From positions 186,001 through 250,000 of the forward strand of contig CANLVD010000006.1 in NCBI GenBank assembly GCA_947494445.1: a stretch of 64,000 nucleotides of DNA, given 5' to 3'. The position numbers and the translations under genes are program-made. Shown piece by piece: positions 7,431 to 16,292 of this stretch (position 1 is its first letter; each line of letters starts with the position of its first letter). The DNA comes from an uncultured Paracoccaceae bacterium (GTDB lineage Bacteria; Pseudomonadota; Alphaproteobacteria; Rhodobacterales; Rhodobacteraceae). Under the pieces are notes generated by a model that was given only the letters and a program-made list of their open reading frames with translations, searched no databases and was not told where the DNA came from.

Positions 7431-8954
7431 ATGCGTGGACTAGTAGCCTTTCTCGGCGCCTTCACCCCCGGCCTCGTCTGGTTTCTGCCGATCTTCCTGA
7501 TCCTGTTGATGCTGGGCCTGCCGGTCTTCTTCGGCCTGCTCGCAGCCCCGGGAATTCTGCTTTACGTGAACGGTATGGAGCGCGACCTGTCGCTGCTTTA
7601 CCGCAACGTCTACAACGGCATGGACAGTTTCCCGCTGATGGCGCTGCCTTTCTTCATGCTGGCGGGCGAATTGATGAACCGTGGCGGCATCACCATCCGT
7701 CTGGTCGAGTTCTCGCAAGCCATGATGGGCCATCTGCGTGGCGGTCTGGCCCATGTGAACATCCTCAGTTCCATATTGTTCGCAGGCCTGTCCGGCTCTG
7801 CGGTGGCTGATACGTCCGCGCTTGGCTCCACCCTCATTCCGGCGATGGAGAAGAACGGCTATTCGCGCAAGTTCGCTGCCGCCATCACGGCCGCAAGTTC
7901 GGTGATCGGCCCGATCATCCCGCCCTCGGGCATCATGATCATCTACGCCTATGTGATGGGCGAAAGCGTGGCAGCCCTGTTTCTTGCGGGCATCGTGCCA
8001 GGCATCATGGTGGGCGTCGGCCTGATGGTCATGGTCCGTCTGCTGGCCGACCGCTACGACCTGCCCAAGGCCGAGCGGATTGTGAAGACCGGCCAGAGCA
8101 TCTCGCCCACCGAAGGCGTCGTCTCATGGGTGCTTTTGCGCCTGAACCTAGCCGCCTTCTTCATGCTGGTACCGATGCTGCTGACGACCTTCATGCCCAT
8201 TCCGTCAATCAACGGCTGGATCCTGTTCCTGATCATGCTGCCGCTGGCCCATGGTTTCCTTGCGTGGCTGAAGCCGCGCGTCGGTGAGGACTTCCGGATC
8301 GTCTGCAAGCGCGCAGTTGCCCCCTTGTTCACGCCCATCATCATTCTGGGCGGCATCCTTGGCGGCGCCTTCACACCGACCGAGGCCTCGGCTGTTGCTG
8401 TTGCCTACGCGTTGCTGATCGGCTTTTTCGTGCTCAGAACCCTGCATCTGCGCGATCTGCCCGAGATCCTGACCAAGTCGGCCATGGGCTCAGCCACTGT
8501 CCTTCTTCTGGTCGGCGCTGCGGTTGCGTTCAAGACCGTGGTCAGCCTCAGCCATGCACCTGAAAGCCTGGCTGCCTTCATCCTCAGCCTCAGTGACAAT
8601 CCGCTCACGCTGCTGTTCCTGATCAACATCCTGCTGTTCATCGTCGGCATGTTCCTGGACGCAGGCCCTGCGATCATCATCCTTGGCCCGATCCTGGGTC
8701 CGATCTTCACCGACATCGGTGTGCATCCGGTCCATTTCGCGATCATCATGTCTGTGAACCTGACCGTTGGTCTGGCCACGCCGCCCATGGGATTGGTGCT
8801 CTTTGTCGCCTCATCGGTATCAGGAGAACGGGTCGAGACCATATCAAAGGCCATCCTGCCGTTTCTCGCCGTCGAGGTCGCGGTGATCTTCCTGATCACC
8901 TATGTGCCCGCGATATCCTTGACTGTGCCGCGTCTGACAGGCTTCATCCAATAA
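7431..8954 (+). CDS. TRAP transporter large permease (DctM-like)
   Basis: 507 residues with twelve or more hydrophobic helices, longer than the usual 425-430 because of an additional hydrophilic and membrane segment in the middle (about residues 210-290). Family hallmarks include MALPFFMLAGELMNRGGI, SGSAVADTSALGSTLIP and the ITAASSVIGPIIPPSG segment. It is the channel subunit of a TRAP importer, which uses the sodium gradient instead of ATP. It is translated together with the DctQ-like gene and followed 31 bases later by the binding-protein gene. The substrate cannot be read from this subunit; the associated enzymes suggest a hexose derivative with an acidic group. Confidence 0.94.
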   Translation: MRGLVAFLGAFTPGLVWFLPIFLILLMLGLPVFFGLLAAPGILLYVNGMERDLSLLYRNVYNGMDSFPLMALPFFMLAGELMNRGGITIRLVEFSQAMMGHLRGGLAHVNILSSILFAGLSGSAVADTSALGSTLIPAMEKNGYSRKFAAAITAASSVIGPIIPPSGIMIIYAYVMGESVAALFLAGIVPGIMVGVGLMVMVRLLADRYDLPKAERIVKTGQSISPTEGVVSWVLLRLNLAAFFMLVPMLLTTFMPIPSINGWILFLIMLPLAHGFLAWLKPRVGEDFRIVCKRAVAPLFTPIIILGGILGGAFTPTEASAVAVAYALLIGFFVLRTLHLRDLPEILTKSAMGSATVLLLVGAAVAFKTVVSLSHAPESLAAFILSLSDNPLTLLFLINILLFIVGMFLDAGPAIIILGPILGPIFTDIGVHPVHFAIIMSVNLTVGLATPPMGLVLFVASSVSGERVETISKAILPFLAVEVAVIFLITYVPAISLTVPRLTGFIQ

Positions 8955-8985
8955 TCAAGATTCAACCCAACAGGAGGAAACTTCC

Positions 8986-10041
8986 ATGAAACTCAGCAGC
9001 GCGCTCAAGTCGCTGATGGTTGCCACGATGTTGACAACCGGTGCCGCACAGGCCGCCGATTACACCATCCGTGCGACAGCCAACTCAAACGAGAATGACG
9101 AGGACTACGATGGTCTGATCGTCTTCAAAAGCTTTGTCGAGGCTGCCTCAAACGGCGCCATCGAGGTTGAGCTCTTCATCGGCACGCAGCTGTGCTCCAA
9201 GGGTGCTGAATGCCTTCAGGGCATCGCGGATGGCTCGATTGACGTCTACATCTCCACCTCGGGTGGTGCATCGGGCATCTTCCCTTATGTACAGGTGCTC
9301 GATCTGCCATATCTGATGCGCGACGATCGCGTGGCAGAGGCGGTTCTGACCTCTGATTTCGTGCGCACCATGCGCGACATGGCACTGGAAGACAGCGGAG
9401 GCGCGATCCGTCTGATGACCATCGGCAACACGGGCGGCTGGCGTAACTTTGCCAACACCAAGCGTCGTGTGGCCGAGCCAACAGACATGGAAGGACTGAA
9501 GATCCGCACCGTGGTTGCCGACCTGCCGCAGGAACTGGTCAAGGCACTTGGCGCATCGCCCACCCCGATCCCCTGGCCCGAGCTGTTCACCTCGTTCCAG
9601 ACGGGTGTTGTCGAAGGCTCCAAGAACGGCATCACCGACATCATGGGCATGAAATTCCCTGATGCGGGTCTGCAGTACGTGACACTGGACGGTCACGCCT
9701 ACATGGGTGCGTTGTGGTGGATGAACAATGACAAGTTCATGGGCATGCCGGAAGACATGCGCAAAGTTGTTGTCGATGGCTTCTCTGCTCTGCAGCAGGC
9801 CACATTCGCATCGCCCAAGCGCAAGTCGATCCAGGCCTATGCCGACTTTGTTGCCGGTGGCGGCGATCTCTATGTGCCGACACCTGCCCAGAAGGCCGGT
9901 TTCGCGGAAGCCGCAACTCCTGTCTACGACTGGTTCAAGTCGAACGTTGATGGCGGCGAGAAGATCTTTGACGCACTGACATCAGCCGTGGCCGATGCCG
10001 AGGCCGCGATTGATGCGGATCTCGCCAAGGATCTGAACTGA
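8986..10041 (+). CDS. TRAP transporter substrate-binding protein (DctP family)
   Basis: 351 residues with a signal peptide ending at TGAAQA|ADY (about residue 23) and the DctP fold. The segment LKIRTV followed by ALGASPTPIPWPELFTSFQT (about residues 171-206) carries the conserved arginine that binds a carboxylate in most TRAP proteins, and the helical region with VVEGSKNGITD follows. It is the periplasmic receptor for the transporter made by the two upstream genes; GGAGG (8972-8976) precedes the ATG. TRAP ligands are nearly always anionic, so a sulfonated or carboxylated sugar fits the neighbouring enzymes. A strong hairpin lies just after the stop. Confidence 0.93.
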   Translation: MKLSSALKSLMVATMLTTGAAQAADYTIRATANSNENDEDYDGLIVFKSFVEAASNGAIEVELFIGTQLCSKGAECLQGIADGSIDVYISTSGGASGIFPYVQVLDLPYLMRDDRVAEAVLTSDFVRTMRDMALEDSGGAIRLMTIGNTGGWRNFANTKRRVAEPTDMEGLKIRTVVADLPQELVKALGASPTPIPWPELFTSFQTGVVEGSKNGITDIMGMKFPDAGLQYVTLDGHAYMGALWWMNNDKFMGMPEDMRKVVVDGFSALQQATFASPKRKSIQAYADFVAGGGDLYVPTPAQKAGFAEAATPVYDWFKSNVDGGEKIFDALTSAVADAEAAIDADLAKDLN

Positions 10042-10050
10042 GCAATGACC

Positions 10051-10079
10051 GACGCGCCCGGATCCGGTCCGGGCGCGTC
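10051..10079. terminator. Strong hairpin after the TRAP operon
   Basis: GACGCGCCCGGA (10051-10062) and TCCGGGCGCGTC (10068-10079) form a perfect 12-bp stem with a five-base loop. It lies between the convergent ends of the TRAP binding-protein gene and the Sel1-like gene, 10 bases after one stop and 8 before the other. It lacks a T run, so termination may be imperfect or Rho-assisted. Confidence 0.6.
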
Positions 10080-10086
10080 ACCCTCT

Positions 10087-10563
10087 CTACCGAAACGGGT
10101 AGAGCCAAACCTTATAATCGTCGATCAGCACATGCGCTTTTGCAATCTCCTCAGGCGTCATCTTCTTGATGACCTCCTCCTGGCTAATGGCCGCGTCCGG
10201 GTCACCGCCAATGGCCGACAGGACGTACCACATGTAAGCGCGCACCAGATCAGGTGCGGGCATGCCGCGTCCGACCTCGTAATACCAGCCGACACCCGAT
10301 TGCGCCCCCGGATGCCCCTTCATGGCCGAGCGCAGATACCAGTCAAAGGCGCGAATATCATCACGCTCGACACCCAGACCAAGCGCATACATCACCCCGA
10401 TCAGTTCTTCAGCATCGGCATTGCCGGACCGGGCCGCAGGCCACAACTCCGTCATCGCCTCCTTGAACTGCCCGGCCTCCATCAGATCGCGTGCCTCTTC
10501 GATTTCGGCCAACGCCGGGGTGGCAAGGCTCAGGGCTATGGCAAGGGTCAGGCTCAGTTTCAT
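10087..10563 (-). CDS. Secreted Sel1/TPR-like repeat protein
   Basis: 158 residues with a clear signal peptide (MKLSLTLAIALSLATPALA|E) and two to three Sel1-like helical repeats, for example AEELIGVMYALGLGVERDD and AQSGVGWYYEVGRG. Such proteins act as periplasmic scaffolds; no catalytic motif is seen. The ATG at 10563 has GGAGGA about seven bases upstream on its strand. It is the only gene of the 5963-17213 locus on the minus strand and is divergent, with a 15-bp gap, from the di-haem peroxidase gene. The upstream region must therefore hold overlapping promoters or the peroxidase promoter lies inside this gene. Any functional link to the pathway is unknown. Confidence 0.8.
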   Translation of the reverse strand: MKLSLTLAIALSLATPALAEIEEARDLMEAGQFKEAMTELWPAARSGNADAEELIGVMYALGLGVERDDIRAFDWYLRSAMKGHPGAQSGVGWYYEVGRGMPAPDLVRAYMWYVLSAIGGDPDAAISQEEVIKKMTPEEIAKAHVLIDDYKVWLYPFR

Positions 10564-10578
10564 CGCGCATCCTCCGGC

Positions 10579-11892
10579 GTGTTGCGCGCAATCTGCCTCA
10601 GTCTTGCAACGCTCTCAACCCCTGCGCTGGCCTCAGACCCACAGCCGGTCACCGAGGCCGATTTCAGGCCCTTCGATCCCGACAAGGCCAGGATCGGCCA
10701 GCAACTATTTTACGACCCCATCCTTGCGGGCAACCGCAACATCTCCTGCGGGACCTGCCACCACCATGACCTTGGCACGACCGACAACCTCAGCCTTGGC
10801 ATTGGCGAGGGGGGCAAGGGCATCGGCCTCAAACGCGTGGTGGCCCACAAGGGCATCGACAAACGCGTGCCCCGCAACGCACCCGCCATGTGGAACCTCG
10901 GCGCGAAAGAGATCACGGTCCTCTTTCACGATGGCCGCCTGTCAGTCTCGGATCTTTACGGCAACGGTTTCAACTCACCGGCTGAGGAGCGTTTGCCCGA
11001 CGGTCTGCCTGACATCCTTGCAGCTCAGGCCGTCTTCCCGCTGACCGCCTTTGCAGAAATGGCCGGGCATTCCGAGGAAAACGAGGTCGCAGGTGCCGTC
11101 AACGACCGCATCGACAACGGCTGGCCCATCATCGCCAAGCGCGTGCGCACCATCCCCGAATACGGAGCAGCCTTTGTTGCCGCCTTTGACGACGTGACCA
11201 AACCTGAAGAGGTCACAATCGTCCACATCGCGTCGGCCCTTTCAGATTTCATCAACGGCGAGTGGCGCAGTTTCGACAGCCCCTATGACGCCCATCTCGG
11301 TGGCGATGCCGACGCATTGACCGATCAGCAGAAAGCCGGGCTCGATCTTTTCTTCGGCAAGGCACAATGCGCCACCTGCCACTCCGGCCCGTTTTTGACC
11401 GATCAGAAATTCCACGCGCTCGCACTGCCGCAGTTCGGCCCCGGGCGCACCCGCATGTTTGATCCAAGCGTTCGTGATGTGGGCCGGATGGGCGAAAGCG
11501 ACCGGCTGGAGGATGCCTACCGCTTCCGCACGCCAGCGTTGCGCAATGTGACCCTGACAGCGCCTTACGGCCACAACGGCGCTTACCCCACGCTTGAGGG
11601 GATCCTGCGCCATCATCTTGATCCGGATAAGAGCTTTGAAGACTGGACCCCTGATCAGGCCAGATTGCCCCGCGCGGATTGGTTGGCGGAGGTCGATTTC
11701 CTGACCCTTCAGGACGCCCGTGAAGTCGCCCGCATCCGTCGTCGCACCGATCTGCCCGAGGTTTCGCTCGATGACGCAGAGGTGGATGCGCTCCTTGCGT
11801 TCCTCGCCGCACTTGAGGGCGGTCCCAGCACCAAGGGCCGCCTTGGCCGTCCCGAACATGTGCCCAGCGGTCTGACGGTGGACGGCTCATGA
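10579..11892 (+). CDS. Di-haem cytochrome c peroxidase / MauG-family protein
   Basis: About 437 residues. I place the start at the GTG at 10579 because the signal peptide (LRAICLSLATLSTPALAS) begins there; upstream in-frame sequence only mirrors the opposite-strand gene. It has two c-type haem sites, C57-GT-C60-H61 and C264-AT-C267-H268, the hallmark of bacterial di-haem peroxidases and MauG-like enzymes. FRTPALRNVTLTAPYGHNGAYPTLEGIL is the usual C-terminal family segment. It should act in the periplasm, reducing H2O2 with electrons from a cytochrome or oxidising a protein or small substrate. The stop overlaps the kinase start (ATGA), so it belongs to the sugar operon, an odd partner. The exact start is uncertain. 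Confidence 0.87.
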   Translation: MLRAICLSLATLSTPALASDPQPVTEADFRPFDPDKARIGQQLFYDPILAGNRNISCGTCHHHDLGTTDNLSLGIGEGGKGIGLKRVVAHKGIDKRVPRNAPAMWNLGAKEITVLFHDGRLSVSDLYGNGFNSPAEERLPDGLPDILAAQAVFPLTAFAEMAGHSEENEVAGAVNDRIDNGWPIIAKRVRTIPEYGAAFVAAFDDVTKPEEVTIVHIASALSDFINGEWRSFDSPYDAHLGGDADALTDQQKAGLDLFFGKAQCATCHSGPFLTDQKFHALALPQFGPGRTRMFDPSVRDVGRMGESDRLEDAYRFRTPALRNVTLTAPYGHNGAYPTLEGILRHHLDPDKSFEDWTPDQARLPRADWLAEVDFLTLQDAREVARIRRRTDLPEVSLDDAEVDALLAFLAALEGGPSTKGRLGRPEHVPSGLTVDGS

Positions 11893-12776
11893 CCCGGGTT
11901 CTGGTGGCAGGCAGTGTGGTTGTGGATTTCGTCTTTGACGTGGACGCGATGCCCGATCTGCCTGAGAAGTACAAAGCAAATGACGCCCGCATCGTGGGTG
12001 GTGGCTGTGCGGCCAATGCCGCCGTTGCCATCGCGCGTCTGGGGGGGGACGCCCATCTTGCAGGCCGCATGGGCGACGATCCGGTGGGCCGCATGATCAC
12101 CGATGATCTGTTGGCCGAGGGCGTGAACTGCGCCCTTCTGCGCCCTCAGTCCGGTGCGCGCTCCTCGTTCTCCTCGATCTATGTTGATCTTTCCGGTGAG
12201 CGCCAGATCATGAATTTTCGCGGGGCAGGGCTCTCGCAAAGCGCCGATCACCTGAACGCTGAGGCAGGTCATGCTGATGCTGTTCTTGCTGATACCCGCT
12301 GGCCCGAAGCCGCAAGCGTCTTGATGAAGTCAGCCAAAGCCCGCGGCATTCCCGGTGTGATCGATGCCGAAGCCCCGGTGTTTCATCAGGCCGTGTCGGA
12401 TGCCAGCCACGTGGCTTTCTCTGCCCAGGGACTGGCAGAGTTTTCCGGCACATCAGACCTGTCAACCGGCCTCAGCCTTGCCGCAGATCAACTGGGGGCC
12501 TGGGTCTGCGTGACCGACGGCGCATCAGGCGTGCTGTCGCAAGACAAAACCGGGCAGCACCACCATCCGGCCTTCAAGATCGACGTGACCGACACACTTG
12601 GCGCAGGCGACGTCTGGCACGGGGCTTTTGCCCTGGCTCTTGGCGAAGGCCGCTCCGAGACCGAAGCCATCCGATTTGCCAGTGCGGTTGCCGCACTGAA
12701 ATGCACGCGCGCAGGCGGCCGATCCGGCACGCCCACCCGCGCAGAAACACAAGATTTTCTGGAGACACAGACATGA
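11889..12776 (+). CDS. PfkB-family carbohydrate kinase
   Basis: 295 residues of the ribokinase/PfkB family. The N-terminal substrate motif GGGCAANAAVAIARLGG (from residue 37) and the C-terminal ATP motif DTLGAGD with catalytic D241 are intact. It transfers phosphate from ATP to a sugar hydroxyl in the cytoplasm. Overlapping starts couple it to the peroxidase gene before it and the aldolase gene after it. In sulfo-EMP2 sulfoglycolysis a PfkB kinase phosphorylates 6-deoxy-6-sulfofructose at C1; with a LacD-type aldolase next door, phosphorylation of a ketohexose derivative to a 1-phosphate is the natural inference. Tagatose- or fructose-type substrates remain possible. Confidence 0.9.
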   Translation: MTRVLVAGSVVVDFVFDVDAMPDLPEKYKANDARIVGGGCAANAAVAIARLGGDAHLAGRMGDDPVGRMITDDLLAEGVNCALLRPQSGARSSFSSIYVDLSGERQIMNFRGAGLSQSADHLNAEAGHADAVLADTRWPEAASVLMKSAKARGIPGVIDAEAPVFHQAVSDASHVAFSAQGLAEFSGTSDLSTGLSLAADQLGAWVCVTDGASGVLSQDKTGQHHHPAFKIDVTDTLGAGDVWHGAFALALGEGRSETEAIRFASAVAALKCTRAGGRSGTPTRAETQDFLETQT

Positions 12777-13801
12777 TTTCACTGACCCCCGGTAAACTAT
12801 GGGGCATGCGCCGCATGGCCGATGACAAGGGCCTCTTCAAGATGACTGCCGTCGATCAGCGTCCCCCCATCAAGGGACCGATTGCCAAGCACCACGGCAC
12901 GTCTGAGGCCCCGTGGGAGGAGGTTGCGCGCTTCAAGACGCTGCTGGTCGAGACACTTCAGGACGCCTCCACCGCCATGCTGCTGGACCCGCATTACGCG
13001 ATCCCCATGGGCCTTGACCGCTTTTCGCCCACCAAGGGCCTGATCGTCACGCTGGAAGACAGCCTGTTCACTGAAACAGAGGGCGGTCGCCTGAGTGCCG
13101 AGATCGATGACTGGTCTGTCGGCAAAATCAAACGCATGGGCGGAGACGCGGTCAAGGTTCTCGCCTGGTACCGCCCCGATGCCAGCCCGGAGGTCAATCA
13201 GGCCCAGCAGGACTTTACCAAACGCATCGGTGAGGCCTGCGCCAAGCACGACATTCCCTTCCTGTTTGAACTTCTGGTCTACCCGCTGGCCGCAGACGCC
13301 CACCAGACCAAGGATTATATCGAGATGGAGGGCAAAAAGGCCGATGATGTTCTGAAATCGGTGGAGGAATTCGCCAAGCCCGACTACGGCGTCGATGTCT
13401 TCAAGCTCGAAAGCCCGGTCAACGCAAATGACGCCGATGGCTCGGACGCGGTGCAGGCGATCTTTGACGAGATGGGCCGCCTTGCGGGGAGGCCTTGGGT
13501 GATGCTCTCGGCCGGGGCCAACAAGGACGCCTTTCGCAAGGTGCTGGAACATGCCTACAAGGCCGGGGCCTCGGGCTATCTGGCAGGACGGGCGATCTGG
13601 CTTGATGCTTTCCAGCATTACCCCGACTGGGCCGCGATCGAGGCTGATCTGAGGGGCGCATCCTGCGATTACATGGATGATCTGAACACGCTCACCGATG
13701 CCAACGCCCACAACTGGGCCAAGCACCCGGTCTTTGGCCCAGACGGTGCGCGCTTCCAGCCTGTCGATGCCAGCTTCCGCCACACGTACAGCGAGGCCTG
13801 A
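12773..13801 (+). CDS. LacD-type class I ketose-phosphate aldolase
   Basis: 342 residues from the ATG at 12773, which overlaps the kinase stop. The sequence follows the tagatose 1,6-bisphosphate aldolase (LacD) family: AVDQR near the N-terminus, VKVLAWYRPD (127-136), the likely Schiff-base lysine K211 in DVFKLESPV, and the phosphate-binding end MLSAGAN...GYLAGRAIW (244-276). The same landmarks occur in the E. coli sulfofructose-1-phosphate aldolase YihT. It should cleave a ketohexose 1-phosphate to dihydroxyacetone phosphate and a C3 aldehyde, which would be sulfolactaldehyde if the substrate is sulfofructose phosphate. Specificity cannot be settled by eye; tagatose bisphosphate cleavage is the conventional label. 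Confidence 0.87.
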   Translation: MISLTPGKLWGMRRMADDKGLFKMTAVDQRPPIKGPIAKHHGTSEAPWEEVARFKTLLVETLQDASTAMLLDPHYAIPMGLDRFSPTKGLIVTLEDSLFTETEGGRLSAEIDDWSVGKIKRMGGDAVKVLAWYRPDASPEVNQAQQDFTKRIGEACAKHDIPFLFELLVYPLAADAHQTKDYIEMEGKKADDVLKSVEEFAKPDYGVDVFKLESPVNANDADGSDAVQAIFDEMGRLAGRPWVMLSAGANKDAFRKVLEHAYKAGASGYLAGRAIWLDAFQHYPDWAAIEADLRGASCDYMDDLNTLTDANAHNWAKHPVFGPDGARFQPVDASFRHTYSEA

Positions 13802-13803
13802 GC

Positions 13804-15186
13804 ATGGCTGACATCATCGGCGTTCTGCCCCTTGGCCGTCCCACCTTCGATGTAGAATACGCGTCCGAGAAACTCGCGCAGATCTGGACAAGGCTTCAGG
13901 ACAGCGGGCAGACCCTGATCGGCCCGGATGCGCTGCTGATGGACGCCTCTGTCACGCGGGCGGCCATGGCGCGGCTGAAACAGGCAGGTGTCACCCGCAT
14001 CCTGATCCTTCAGGTCACCTTCACCGACGCCGCCATGACGGTTGAAATCGCCAATGAATTCAACATGCCGCTGTCGATATGGGCTGTGCCGGAGCCACGG
14101 TTGGGCGGGCGATTGCGCCTCAATGCCTTTTGCGGTCTGAACCTTGCCAGCCATGCGCTGGGGCTGGCTGGGCGCGCATTCAACTGGGCCTACAGCGATG
14201 CTGCTGATCTGTCCGATGCCGATCTGCAGTCGCTTCTGACCGACGTGCCCCAGACGCGCGAGATTGCATTGACCACTCAAACCAGTGCAACACCCCAGTC
14301 AGACGCGCTGGTCGCGGGCCTCAAAGGCACGCGCATTGGCAGGATCGGGGCCCATCCCGACGGCTTTGACACCTGTGCCTATGATGCCGACGTGGTCAGG
14401 GACCTGACCGGCGTAGAGGTCGAGGCGCTGGAGCTTGATGCGCTCTTTGATGCCGCGCGTCAGCAACCGGCTGAGCGTGCCGCTGCCCTCAGAACTCAGG
14501 CCGAGGCCGAAGTTGAAGGACTTGATGGTGTTGACGCAGGCGAGTTGGACAAGTCACTGCGTCTGAAGCTTGCCCTTGATGACCTCAAGGACAGCGGTCA
14601 TTTCTCGGCCTTTGCCCTGCGCTGCTGGCCTGAGACATTTACGGAGTATGGTGGTGCGATCTGCGGCCCCGCCTCGATGATGGGAGAGGCGCGGGTGCCT
14701 TGTGCCTGTGAGGCAGATGTTTACGGCGCCCTTACCCAGATGCTGTTGCAGCGCGTGGCCGATGCGCCGGTCTTTCTGGTCGACATCGTGGATGTTGACG
14801 GCGCTGATGACACCTCTGTCGTCTGGCATTGCGGTCAGGCCCCGAAATCCATGGCCTCGTCCAAACCGCAGGCCACGATCCATACCAACCGCAAGATGCC
14901 GCTGCTTTACGAATTCACCCTTAAATCCGGCCCTGTTACCTTCTTCCGCCTCTCGCAGGCCCGGGGCACGACCCATGTGATGATTGCCAAGGGCCAGATG
15001 CTGGACCGGCCCATGGCTTTCACGGGCACATCGGGTACCGTGCGCTTCGCAACTCCAGCAGGCGAGATGTTAACCTCGATCATCGACACCGGCATGGAAC
15101 ACCACATGGCACTGGCTTACGGCGACCACACGGACGCGCTTAAGGCTGTTGCTGCGTCTCTTGATCTACCGGTTTACGAGTACTGA
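13804..15186 (+). CDS. L-fucose/L-arabinose isomerase-like protein
   Basis: 460 residues. The N-terminal half has the alternating Rossmann-like fold of the fucose isomerase family, with the family-like stretch PEPRLGGRLRLNAFCGLNLASHAL (split here: PEPRLGGRLRL, then NAFCGLNLASHAL). The C-terminal half ends in the beta-rich fucose-isomerase C-terminal domain (for example YEFTLKSGPVTFFRLSQ). Family members convert aldoses to ketoses with a divalent metal. It starts two bases after the aldolase stop. In sulfo-EMP2 the sulfoquinovose isomerase is, as I recall, of this superfamily rather than the YihS type; that is the basis for proposing aldose-to-ketose conversion of sulfoquinovose here. The natural substrate is not provable from sequence alone. 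Confidence 0.8.
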   Translation: MADIIGVLPLGRPTFDVEYASEKLAQIWTRLQDSGQTLIGPDALLMDASVTRAAMARLKQAGVTRILILQVTFTDAAMTVEIANEFNMPLSIWAVPEPRLGGRLRLNAFCGLNLASHALGLAGRAFNWAYSDAADLSDADLQSLLTDVPQTREIALTTQTSATPQSDALVAGLKGTRIGRIGAHPDGFDTCAYDADVVRDLTGVEVEALELDALFDAARQQPAERAAALRTQAEAEVEGLDGVDAGELDKSLRLKLALDDLKDSGHFSAFALRCWPETFTEYGGAICGPASMMGEARVPCACEADVYGALTQMLLQRVADAPVFLVDIVDVDGADDTSVVWHCGQAPKSMASSKPQATIHTNRKMPLLYEFTLKSGPVTFFRLSQARGTTHVMIAKGQMLDRPMAFTGTSGTVRFATPAGEMLTSIIDTGMEHHMALAYGDHTDALKAVAASLDLPVYEY

Positions 15187-15187
15187 C

Positions 15188-16288
15188 ATGACAAAACGAT
15201 ACGGCCTGATCGGTTCGGGCATGATGGGGCAGGAACACATCCGCAATCTTGCTCTTCTGGACGGCGCAGAAGTGGTCGCGGTCTCGGACCCCGATCTGGG
15301 CATGGCACGCGCCTCGCAGGATCTTGCAGGCCCGGAGTGCAAGGCCTTTCTCGACCACCTCGAGATGCTGGCCGCAGGCGGTCTGGACGCGCTGGTGATC
15401 GCGGCCCCAAATCATCTGCACCACACGATCATGAAGGACGTCCTGAAGACTGAAATCCCGGTGCTGTGCGAAAAGCCGCTCGGCATCTCGCTGGTTGAAT
15501 GTCAGGACATTGTCCACTGGCAGGACGCGCGCAAGGCTCCACTCTGGACCGCAATGGAGTACCGCTACATGCCCCCCGTCCAGCGCCTCATGGCCGAGAT
15601 CGAGGCCGGTGCCGCAGGCTCCATTCAGATGCTTGCCATCCGCGAACACCGCTTTCCCTTCCTCAAGAAAATCGGTGACTGGAACCGGTTTTCCGCAAAC
15701 ACCGGCGGCACTCTGGTCGAAAAATGCTGCCACTTCTTCGATCTGATGCGGCTGATCTTGAAATCCGACCCGATCCGCGTCTACGCGTCAGGCAATATGG
15801 ACGTGAACCACAAGGACGAGGATTATGACGGGCGCAAACCCGACATCCTCGACAATGCCTATGTGATCGTCGATTTCGCCAATGGCACGCGGGCAATGCT
15901 GGATCTGTGCATGTTCGCCGAAGGCTCCTACTGGCAGGAAATCATCTCGGCCACCGGCACACTGGCCCGGATCGAGGCCAAGGTGCCGGGACCGGCACGA
16001 TTTTCCTCTGACGGGGCCGAGCGGGCCAGCCAGATTGTCATCTCCCAGCGCCTGTCCAAGCAGGTGGTCCGCGAAGAGGTCGAGGTTGACGAGGCGATCC
16101 TGAACGCAGGCGATCACCACGGCTCGACCTTCTATCAACACCAGCGGTTCCTTGAGATGATCACCCATGGCGGCGCGCCTGAAGTGACCGCGCGCGACGG
16201 CATGATCGCGGTCGCGGTCGGGGCCGCAGCCGAGGAAAGCGTGCGCACAGGGCAGGCCATCCGGCTGGCCGATTTCACAAAGGTTTGA
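15188..16288 (+). CDS. Gfo/Idh/MocA-family NAD-dependent protein (candidate glycosidase or dehydrogenase)
   Basis: 366 residues; the start at 15188 follows the isomerase stop by one base, and an earlier frame start would overlap that gene. The NAD-binding motif GLIGSGMMGQEH (6-17), the EKP motif (95-97) and the C-terminal segment WNRFSANTGGTLVEKCCH (165-182) define the family. Most members oxidise sugars or inositols. One branch, GH188 (SqgA), uses NAD to hydrolyse sulfoquinovosides and is found with sulfo-EMP2 genes; the operon context makes that an attractive alternative. I cannot tell the two activities apart by eye. Confidence 0.85.
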   Translation: MTKRYGLIGSGMMGQEHIRNLALLDGAEVVAVSDPDLGMARASQDLAGPECKAFLDHLEMLAAGGLDALVIAAPNHLHHTIMKDVLKTEIPVLCEKPLGISLVECQDIVHWQDARKAPLWTAMEYRYMPPVQRLMAEIEAGAAGSIQMLAIREHRFPFLKKIGDWNRFSANTGGTLVEKCCHFFDLMRLILKSDPIRVYASGNMDVNHKDEDYDGRKPDILDNAYVIVDFANGTRAMLDLCMFAEGSYWQEIISATGTLARIEAKVPGPARFSSDGAERASQIVISQRLSKQVVREEVEVDEAILNAGDHHGSTFYQHQRFLEMITHGGAPEVTARDGMIAVAVGAAAEESVRTGQAIRLADFTKV

Positions 16289-16292
16289 GGTA

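Noticed and set aside
10045-10578. N-terminal 178 codons of the frame that ends in the di-haem peroxidase
   Set aside because: They are antisense to the Sel1-like gene and precede a normal signal peptide, so translation is better started at 10579.
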